NCBI GenBank assembly: GCA_030526445.1
Contig: JAUNCV010000146.1
Span: 1-5,118, forward strand
DNA length: 5,118 bases
Origin: Bacteroidales bacterium
GTDB taxonomy: Bacteria > Bacteroidota > Bacteroidia > Bacteroidales > UBA3663
Direction of reading: 5' to 3'
In this document: piece after piece, positions 1 to 5,118 of the stretch
Position numbering within the stretch: position 1 is the stretch's first letter
How the letters are laid out: each line of letters begins with the position of its first letter
Position numbers and translations under genes: made by a program
Notes under the pieces: generated by a model
What the model was told of the DNA's origin: nothing
The model's database searches: none
What the model saw: the letters and a program-made list of their open reading frames with translations, nothing else

Positions 1-2372
1 GCCTGAGCAAGATCTCGGAAGAGATGCTCAGAGACATTGAGAAGGATACCGTGGACATGATGGACAACTTTGACGCCACCCTGAAGGAGCCAAAGGTGCT
101 GCCAACCAGAATTCCAACCCTTTTGGTGAATGGTGCCAACGGTATTGCGGTAGGTATGGCTACCAACATGCCAACCCACAACCTCACTGAGGTGATTGAC
201 GGTATTTGCGCATACATTGATAATCCGGAAATTGAGGTGGCTGGCCTGATGGAGTATATCAAGGCACCAGACTTCCCAACCGGCGGCATTATTTATGGCT
301 ATGATGGCGTGCGCGATGCCTATGAGACCGGACGTGGACGCGTTGTGGTTCGCGCCAAAGCTGAGATTGAGAGCGAAGGTCAGCACTGCAACATCGTTGT
401 GACCGAGATTCCTTATGGCGTGAACAAGGCTGAGCTCATCAAGCACATTGCTCAGCTGGCCGACGAGAAGAAGATTGAGGGCATTGCCAATGCCAATGAC
501 GAGTCGGACCGCACAGGTATGCGTATCGTTGTGGAACTCAAGAAGGATGCCAATGCCAACATTGTGCTCAACAAGCTCTATAAGATGACCGAACTGCAGA
601 GCAACTTCTCGGTCAACAATATTGCCCTTGTGCCTATTCCTGAGGCGCCTAACGCCTTGGGTATGCCAAAGCTGCTGAACCTGAAGGATCTGGTGCGCTA
701 CTTTGTGGATCACCGTCATGAGGTGGTTATCCGCAGAACACGCTTCGATCTGGCTGAGGCTGAGAAGAAGGCCCACATCCTTGAGGGCTTGATCATTGCA
801 GTGGATAATCTGGATGAGGTAATCAAGATTATTCGCGCAAGCCGCACTCCTGCCGATGCTCAGCGTGCTTTGGAGGCACGTTTCGGCATTGACGAACTGC
901 AGAGTAAGGCCATCGTTGATATGCGCCTTTCGCAGCTCACCGGCCTCCGCATTGAGGAACTCAAGCAGCAGTATGAGGACTTGATGAAGCTCATCGACTA
1001 CTACAAGCAGATTCTTTCGGACGATGCCCTTTGTATGAAGGTAGTGAAGGACGAGCTCATTGAGGTGAAGGAGAAGTTTGGCGACGAGCGCAGAACACAG
1101 ATTGACTACTGTGGCGCTCAGCTCAATGCCGAAGACTTTATTCCGAACGACGATGTGGTGATCACCATCAGCCACATGGGCTACATTAAGCGCACCAAAC
1201 TTTCGGACTATAAGGCTCAGAGCCGTGGAGGTGTGGGTGCCAAGGGCAGCGGAACACGCGACAACGACTTTATTGAATATATGTATGCCGCCAAGAACCA
1301 CAACTGGCTGATGTTCTTCACCGAGCAGGGTCAGGCATTCTGGATGAAGGTATATGATATTCCTGAATTCGCCAAGAACCAGAAGGGTCGTGCTATTCAG
1401 AACATGCTCAACGTTTCGGAGAACAACCGAATCACCGCCTTCCTGAAGGTAGAGTCGTTTGCCGATGCAGACTTCAACGACAGCCACTATCTGGTATTCG
1501 CTACCGAAAGAGGCATTGTCAAGAAGACCGTACTTGCAGCCTACAGCCGCCCACGCGCCAACGGTATCAATGCCATTAACTTGGCCGAAGATGATCGTGT
1601 AGTGAGCGTTGTGATGACCGATGGCAAGCAGCACATTGTGATGGCCAACAGAAATGGTCGTGCAATCACCTTCCCTGAGACCAACGTCAGAACCATGGGC
1701 CGTGTGGCAACCGGTGTAAGAGGTATGCGTCTTGATGCCGATGGTGAGGACAAGATCATTGGCATGGTGGCACTGCCTTACCCAGGAGCACCACTGACCG
1801 AAGAGGGCAATGAGGCTGCTGCTGAGGAGATGCAGGTGGAGGAGCAGGAGATGTCGCTCGAGAACCTCTTCGACCAGCCAGAAGAGACCACCGCAGAAAA
1901 TGCCGCAGAGACCGAAGAGGTAGTGGTGGCCGATGCCGACAACGAGCTCAACGAGAGCATCCTTGTGGTGAGCGAGAAGGGCTTTGGTAAGCGAAGCTAC
2001 ATCACCGGATACCGAATTACACGAAGAGGCGGTAAGGGTGTCAAGACCCTGAACCTTTCGGACAAGACCGGTAAGGTGATTGCCATCATGACGGTGAACG
2101 ATATGGACGACGTGATGATCATCAACAAGTCGGGCATTGCCATTCGTCTGCACTGCCAGTATGACCCTGAGACCAGCCAAGGCCTGCGTGTGATGGGACG
2201 TGCTGCTGCCGGTGTGAAACTCATTGACCTCACCAAGAAGAATGACGCTATTGCAAGCGTGTGCAAGGTGGTGAGCGAACAGGAAGAAGAGAATGTGGAG
2301 GCTGCAGAAGACACACTGCCAGTTGACAACACAGAGGCTTCGGACAACAACACCTCGGAGAGCGAAAACTAA
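1..2372 (+). CDS. gyrA: DNA gyrase subunit A, 5'-truncated by the window edge
   Basis: This is the A subunit of DNA gyrase (type IIA topoisomerase), which cuts and rejoins DNA and wraps it for ATP-driven negative supercoiling with GyrB. The reading frame starts at base 3 (LSKISEEM...) and gives 789 residues to the TAA at 2370-2372. By comparison with E. coli GyrA, the first codon lies about five residues after the catalytic Tyr (E. coli Tyr122), so the active-site Tyr and the quinolone-resistance region are outside the window. Visible landmarks are the LLVNGANGIAVGMATN stretch (about 120-167), PDFPTGGII with the DNA-bending isoleucine (267-293), the coiled-coil/C-gate region (about 740-1130), and a six-bladed C-terminal beta-pinwheel from about 1130. 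The GyrA box QSRGGVGAKG (1218-1247) identifies GyrA rather than ParC. Odd features are an acidic insert without Lys or Arg (about 1788-1955), a second RRGGKG box (2019-2039) and an acidic tail (from about 2271). Full length would be near 915 residues, against 875 in E. coli. Confidence 0.97.
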   Translation, partial: LSKISEEMLRDIEKDTVDMMDNFDATLKEPKVLPTRIPTLLVNGANGIAVGMATNMPTHNLTEVIDGICAYIDNPEIEVAGLMEYIKAPDFPTGGIIYGYDGVRDAYETGRGRVVVRAKAEIESEGQHCNIVVTEIPYGVNKAELIKHIAQLADEKKIEGIANANDESDRTGMRIVVELKKDANANIVLNKLYKMTELQSNFSVNNIALVPIPEAPNALGMPKLLNLKDLVRYFVDHRHEVVIRRTRFDLAEAEKKAHILEGLIIAVDNLDEVIKIIRASRTPADAQRALEARFGIDELQSKAIVDMRLSQLTGLRIEELKQQYEDLMKLIDYYKQILSDDALCMKVVKDELIEVKEKFGDERRTQIDYCGAQLNAEDFIPNDDVVITISHMGYIKRTKLSDYKAQSRGGVGAKGSGTRDNDFIEYMYAAKNHNWLMFFTEQGQAFWMKVYDIPEFAKNQKGRAIQNMLNVSENNRITAFLKVESFADADFNDSHYLVFATERGIVKKTVLAAYSRPRANGINAINLAEDDRVVSVVMTDGKQHIVMANRNGRAITFPETNVRTMGRVATGVRGMRLDADGEDKIIGMVALPYPGAPLTEEGNEAAAEEMQVEEQEMSLENLFDQPEETTAENAAETEEVVVADADNELNESILVVSEKGFGKRSYITGYRITRRGGKGVKTLNLSDKTGKVIAIMTVNDMDDVMIINKSGIAIRLHCQYDPETSQGLRVMGRAAAGVKLIDLTKKNDAIASVCKVVSEQEEENVEAAEDTLPVDNTEASDNNTSESEN

Positions 2373-2389
2373 ACCTTTCGCTCTTTGAG
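2354..2389 (+). terminator. Hairpin straddling the gyrA stop codon, possible weak terminator or 3'-end stem-loop
   Basis: Bases 2359-2367 (AGAGCGAAA) are perfectly complementary to 2376-2384 (TTTCGCTCT). Pairing extends outward through two G·U pairs and then three Watson-Crick pairs (2354-2356 with 2387-2389), giving 14 pairs. The 8-base loop (2368-2375) contains the gyrA TAA. The bases after the 3' arm are A-rich rather than T-rich, so this is not a canonical intrinsic terminator. It may protect the gyrA 3' end, attenuate read-through into the next gene, or arise by chance. The pairing is seen directly; the function is inferred. Confidence 0.4.
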
Positions 2390-2424
2390 AAGTCTAAAAG
2401 ATAAAATCAGTGATATAGAACCAA

Positions 2425-2451
2425 AATATCTAATTAAAATTTTGAACTATT
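2425..2451 (+). promoter_or_regulatory. A/T-rich leader without Shine-Dalgarno before the first TPR gene
   Basis: The bases before the ATG at 2452 are almost all A and T and contain no GGAGG-like sequence. This is usual in Bacteroidota, where initiation relies on an unstructured A/T-rich leader. The start itself is fixed by the signal peptide that begins there. No convincing Bacteroidota promoter (TTTG, about 19-21 bases, TAnnTTTG) was found in the 79-bp gap. An AAATTTTG (2437-2444) resembles the -7 element with one mismatch, but it lies too close to the ATG and lacks a partner. Confidence 0.4.
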
Positions 2452-3756
2452 ATGAAGAAATTCATCCTTTCTGCAGTAGCTCTCCTCTTTGTGGGTGGCG
2501 CTTGCTGCGTAAATGCACAGGAGTTGACCAAGGAGCAGAAGGCTGCTTTGAAGGCGCAGGAGAAGGAGCTCAAGGGCTTCTTGAAGGAGGCAAAGAAGAA
2601 TAGCCAGATTGGCGAGGGCGCTAAGCCTAACTTCGATGCTGCTCGTGCCGCTCTTGCTAATGCTGCTAAGAATCCTGCTGCAGCTAACAACCCAGAGTTC
2701 TTCTTGCAGGCTGCAGAGGTTGAGAGCAATGCTTTCACCGTTGCTGCTCAGGCTAACGACCTTGTAAACTATGCCAATGCTGCAACTGCTGGCTTCGACT
2801 TCTACAAGAAGGCTTATGCAGCTGCTAACGGCAACAAGGGTCTTCAGCAGAAGATTCAGGCTGGCGCTCTCAACATCTACCAGAGCACCTCGGGTATGCA
2901 GATGGTAGGTAACGTATTCTATCAGGAGAAGGAGTGGCAGAAGTGTCTCGATGCTTGGAATGTGGCTAAGACCGCTCACCTCGAGCCAATGATTTCGGAG
3001 AACGTAATGGCTAAGCCAATCGTTGAGATGAATGCTGCTGACTCAGTGATCAGCAACCTCTACCTCAACTGCTTCTCTGTTGCTCAGTATATGATGCAGG
3101 ATACCCTTGCTGCTAACAAGGAGTTGATGTACTTGAAGGATCATCCAGCTGACGAGACTCAGCTCAATCAGGTGCTTCAGGCTCTCTGCCTCAACTACTA
3201 TGGCGCTGACGACAGCCTCAAGTTCGAGCAGGCTCTTCGTGAGGGTGTGGACCGTTTGCCAAACGAGACCTGGTACCTCAACAACCTGATCAACGTGTAT
3301 ATTCAGGCTAAGCGTTATGATGAGGCTTCTTCGTTTATCGACAAGGCTATCGCTTCAGATCCTGAGAACCCAACCCTCACCTTCGTAAAGGGTAACCTCC
3401 TTGAGCAGCTTGGTGATGCAGAGGGCTCATTCAAGTGCTATGAGAAGGCTCTCGCTCTCGATCCTTCGAACGCTGAGATCAACTCTGCTATGGGCCGTTT
3501 CTACTACAACAAGGCTCAGAATGTTGAGGAGGAGTACTTCCAGAAGAAGCAGTTTGAGAAGGGTGATGCTGCTGCAGCTGAGTTCTATGACAAGGCACTC
3601 CCATTCTTCGAGGCAGCTTATGCTTTCGACACCGATCGTAAGGATAAGTCAATTGCTATTGCGCTCCGTATGCTCTATGGCAAGAAGATTGCTAAGGGTC
3701 AGAAGCAGTACCAGTCGCTCCGTAGCGAAGTTAGCTCTGCTTACGGCTTCGAATAA
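2452..3756 (+). CDS. Exported TPR-repeat protein, alanine-rich, function unknown
   Basis: A complete 434-residue protein. Residues 1-22 form a signal peptide (MKK, then a hydrophobic core, ending VNA) with predicted cleavage before Gln23, so the mature protein is periplasmic or secreted; there is no other membrane segment. Two clear 34-residue TPR units lie at 272-305 (WYLNNLINVYIQAKRYDEA..., ending DPE) and 306-339 (VKGNLLEQLGD..., ending DPS). A third, expanded unit spans about 340-395, and TPR-like helical pairs are recognisable at about 147-180, 201-235 and 236-271. TPR solenoids bind proteins or peptides; no catalytic motif is visible and the partner is unknown. Residues 61-125 are about 37% Ala (24 of 65). 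All eight Arg codons are CGT and no ATA Ile codon occurs, which suggests high expression. It lies 79 bp after gyrA and 79 bp before a paralog. A lipoprotein is unlikely, because the sequence before Cys18 is GGA. The TPR and export assignments are firm; the specific role is not known. Confidence 0.93.
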   Translation: MKKFILSAVALLFVGGACCVNAQELTKEQKAALKAQEKELKGFLKEAKKNSQIGEGAKPNFDAARAALANAAKNPAAANNPEFFLQAAEVESNAFTVAAQANDLVNYANAATAGFDFYKKAYAAANGNKGLQQKIQAGALNIYQSTSGMQMVGNVFYQEKEWQKCLDAWNVAKTAHLEPMISENVMAKPIVEMNAADSVISNLYLNCFSVAQYMMQDTLAANKELMYLKDHPADETQLNQVLQALCLNYYGADDSLKFEQALREGVDRLPNETWYLNNLINVYIQAKRYDEASSFIDKAIASDPENPTLTFVKGNLLEQLGDAEGSFKCYEKALALDPSNAEINSAMGRFYYNKAQNVEEEYFQKKQFEKGDAAAAEFYDKALPFFEAAYAFDTDRKDKSIAIALRMLYGKKIAKGQKQYQSLRSEVSSAYGFE

Positions 3757-3773
3757 TCACGCTATTTGATAAA

Positions 3774-3812
3774 GGGTCACGGAATATGAAAAAAAGTCAT
3801 GTTCCGTGACTC
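3774..3812 (+). terminator. Strong hairpin, probable intrinsic terminator after the first TPR gene
   Basis: Bases 3774-3789 pair with 3797-3812 to give a 16-bp stem with only two G·U pairs and a 7-base A-rich loop (3790-3796). The core arms are GTCACGGAA (3776-3784) and TTCCGTGAC (3802-3810). The downstream bases ACCATTTATTCTATTTATTA are U-rich in RNA but contain no uninterrupted U-run. The hairpin begins 17 bases after the stop at 3756. It is best read as a terminator or 3'-stabilising stem-loop that separates, or reduces read-through into, the downstream paralog. Confidence 0.6.
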
Positions 3813-3835
3813 ACCATTTATTCTATTTATTAATA
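3813..3835 (+). promoter_or_regulatory. A/T-rich leader without Shine-Dalgarno before the second TPR gene
   Basis: Only about 23 bases separate the hairpin from the ATG at 3836, and they are nearly all A and T with no ribosome-binding-site-like purine block. If the hairpin terminates transcription fully, little room remains for a promoter here, and no TAnnTTTG element is visible. Expression by partial read-through is therefore plausible. The ATG is supported because a signal peptide begins exactly there; the only in-frame alternative upstream, a GTG at 3806, lies inside the hairpin stem. Confidence 0.35.
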
Positions 3836-5118
3836 ATGTATAGAGGGTTTAACTATCTTTTTTTGCCTATTATCTTGATTTTTTGCGCCTTGGTCAATGA
3901 GGTGCAAGCACAAAATGCTGACGAACCGAAGGTAGAAACCATTGATGCCAAGAAACTGGCAAGACGACAGAAGATACAGCGAGACTCGCTGAAACTGTGC
4001 CTGAAAGAGGCAAGATATTACACCAACGATAAGCAGGCATATAACTTTGACAAAGCCCGCGGATTCCTGAAGCTGGCTTTTGACAACCCGTTGGGAAAAG
4101 AAAATCCTGAGGTGTTGATTCAGGCTGGTCACACAGAGTACCAGTGCTTCCATACAGAAAGAAACAAACCTGCTAAGGGTAAAAAGATTGATGAGAAGGT
4201 AATATATAGTTCGACAGCTGCCGGATTTGAATACTACACAAAAGGGTATGATGAGCTGAAGAAGAAAGAGCATGCAAGCAATGCCAAACAGATGCAGCTG
4301 ATCAGAAGCAATGCTTATGAACTATTCCGATCGACCCAAGGCTTCAGAGCAACAGCGGGTTTTTACTATACACAGCAGAACTGGACGAAAGCGCATCACT
4401 TCTTCCGCATGGGACTGGATGCGATAGAGGGAGATTTGCTGAATGACTATGCTCAGAAAAACGATGCTATGGCCCGTGACTTTGAGCGATTTAAGAACGA
4501 TTCGGTGCGCGATAAACTGATGTATTCGTGCGCTGTGACGGCTGTGAAGATGGGCGACCATGCATTGGCCATCAGTGAGCTGGAGGCCGCAAAGCCTTTG
4601 GGCATTGAGACCTTTCTGGTGTATCAGCAACTGTGCCTTGAGTATGAGGCCATAGGCGATCTGGAGGGTTTTGAGCGAATACTTCGCGAAGGACAGATGA
4701 GAATGCCCGACTCACTATGGTTTTCGAAAAACCTGCTGAACCTATACCTTTCGCAACATGCACTGGAGAAGGCGCTTGCCGTATCGGAACAGGTGACAGA
4801 GCTCGACCCAGACAATGCGGGCAACTATGAGCTGAAAGGCAAGCTGCAGGAGGAACTGGGGCTTGTGGAGGAGGCCGAAAAATCGTATATTGAGGCACTG
4901 AAGCGCGACTCGCTGCTTTTGGAAAGCAATGAAAATTTGGGCCGACTCTACTTCAATATGGCAGTGAAGGCCGAAGAAAACTATATAGAGAACCGCAGGT
5001 TTGACGACATATATGGTGAGGTTGTGCCTATGTATGAAAAGGCTTTGCCCTACTACTACAAGGCCTATGAGGCCGATGTGAAGAGAGAGGAAAAGCAGAT
5101 TGCAACGGCTATCAGAAC
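3836..5118 (+). CDS. Exported TPR-repeat protein, paralog of the preceding gene, 3'-truncated by the window edge
   Basis: The frame stays open from the ATG at 3836 to the last base: 427 codons plus two bases, with no stop. Residues 1-25 are a signal peptide (hydrophobic core LFLPIILIFCALV, ending VQA) cut before Gln26, so the mature protein is extracytoplasmic. TPR units lie at 292-326 (ending ELDPD), 327-360 and about 361-417, the last with the same insertion as in the upstream protein. Residues 327-414 align without gaps to residues 306-393 of the upstream protein with 32 of 88 identities. Colinear matches such as NFDKAR/NFDAAR, RSTQGF/QSTSGM and QLCLEY/ALCLNY run through the N-terminal half. 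By this alignment about 20-40 residues are missing beyond the window. Unlike its paralog it is not Ala-rich, and it uses mainly AGA, CGA and CGC for Arg plus several ATA codons, which suggests lower expression. The function is unknown; a protein-binding scaffold is the family expectation. Confidence 0.9.
   Translation, partial: MYRGFNYLFLPIILIFCALVNEVQAQNADEPKVETIDAKKLARRQKIQRDSLKLCLKEARYYTNDKQAYNFDKARGFLKLAFDNPLGKENPEVLIQAGHTEYQCFHTERNKPAKGKKIDEKVIYSSTAAGFEYYTKGYDELKKKEHASNAKQMQLIRSNAYELFRSTQGFRATAGFYYTQQNWTKAHHFFRMGLDAIEGDLLNDYAQKNDAMARDFERFKNDSVRDKLMYSCAVTAVKMGDHALAISELEAAKPLGIETFLVYQQLCLEYEAIGDLEGFERILREGQMRMPDSLWFSKNLLNLYLSQHALEKALAVSEQVTELDPDNAGNYELKGKLQEELGLVEEAEKSYIEALKRDSLLLESNENLGRLYFNMAVKAEENYIENRRFDDIYGEVVPMYEKALPYYYKAYEADVKREEKQIATAIR

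Noticed and set aside
1854..1871. SLENLF in the gyrase insert as a beta-sliding-clamp binding motif
   Set aside because: It lacks the leading Gln and the QL(S/D)LF spacing, so it remains only a generic hydrophobic island.
1541..2353. Three minus-strand open frames within the 3' part of gyrA
   Set aside because: They are antisense to conserved gyrA sequence, and their Ser/Ala-rich composition is the mirror of the acidic insert and other gyrA codons.
2384..2444. Possible Bacteroidota promoter: TTTG at 2384-2387 with AAATTTTG at 2437-2444
   Set aside because: The spacing of about 49 bases is far from the expected 19-21, and the -7-like element would start transcription at the ATG itself.
2494..2508. 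Possible lipobox (GGACC) in the first TPR protein
   Set aside because: The residue at -3 from Cys18 is Gly and from Cys19 is also Gly. A standard signal-peptidase I site, VNA|QE, lies just after and matches the paralog.
2385..2603. 72-codon plus-strand frame overlapping the start of the first TPR gene
   Set aside because: Most of it is an out-of-frame reading of the signal peptide and early coding region of the TPR gene, and it has no independent start signal or domain.
2434..2979. Open frames of 102-181 codons on the minus strand over the first TPR gene
   Set aside because: They lie antisense to a strongly supported coding region, have low-complexity Leu/Ser content from complementing Ala/Lys-rich codons, and show no recognisable domain.
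3401..3769. 122-codon plus-strand frame in the 3' half of the first TPR gene
   Set aside because: Its Ser/Arg/Leu-rich translation is a frame-shifted reading of the TPR codons.
2373..3835. Both intergenic gaps are exactly 79 bp
   Set aside because: The two gaps share no evident sequence similarity and have unrelated hairpins, so the equal length is taken as coincidence.
3830..4898. Minus-strand open frames of 66-147 codons over the second TPR gene
   Set aside because: The plus strand here encodes a colinear paralog of the preceding protein with a signal peptide and TPRs, so these are shadows.

Overview
The window looks like ordinary chromosomal DNA from a member of the Bacteroidota, most likely order Bacteroidales and close to Prevotella/Segatella; the genus is an inference. 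Four signs point this way. The DNA gyrase A subunit has a QSRGGVGAKG-type GyrA box and a long acidic insert in its C-terminal domain. The two complete start regions lack a Shine-Dalgarno sequence and have A/T-rich leaders. Both exported proteins have a signal-peptidase I site followed directly by Gln, which is the Bacteroidota 'Q-rule'. No sigma-70 type -35/-10 pairs are evident.

Layout, all on the + strand: (1) bases 1-2372 hold the 3' part of gyrA. It enters the window about five codons after the expected catalytic tyrosine and runs to its natural stop. (2) Bases 2373-2451 are a 79-bp gap; a 14-bp hairpin straddles the gyrA stop codon at its left edge. (3) Bases 2452-3756 encode a complete 434-residue secreted or periplasmic tetratricopeptide-repeat (TPR) protein. 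(4) Bases 3757-3835 are a second gap, containing a strong 16-bp hairpin that is probably a terminator. (5) From 3836 to the right edge runs a second exported TPR protein: 427 codons are visible, with no stop before the end of the window. It is a diverged, colinear paralog of the protein before it.

How the genes relate: gyrA is a housekeeping gene for the cytoplasmic supercoiling enzyme. The two TPR proteins carry signal peptides and must act outside the cytoplasm, so the neighbourhood is not a functional complex with gyrase. The two TPR genes are best read as an old tandem duplication whose copies now differ strongly in codon usage and composition. The upstream copy is alanine-rich and uses CGT for all 8 arginines. 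The downstream copy uses CGT for only 1 of 23 arginines. This suggests very different expression levels. No mobile element, CRISPR array, tRNA, rRNA or phage signature was seen. The most interesting item is the pair of uncharacterised exported TPR paralogs; nothing here amounts to a demonstrably new multi-gene system.
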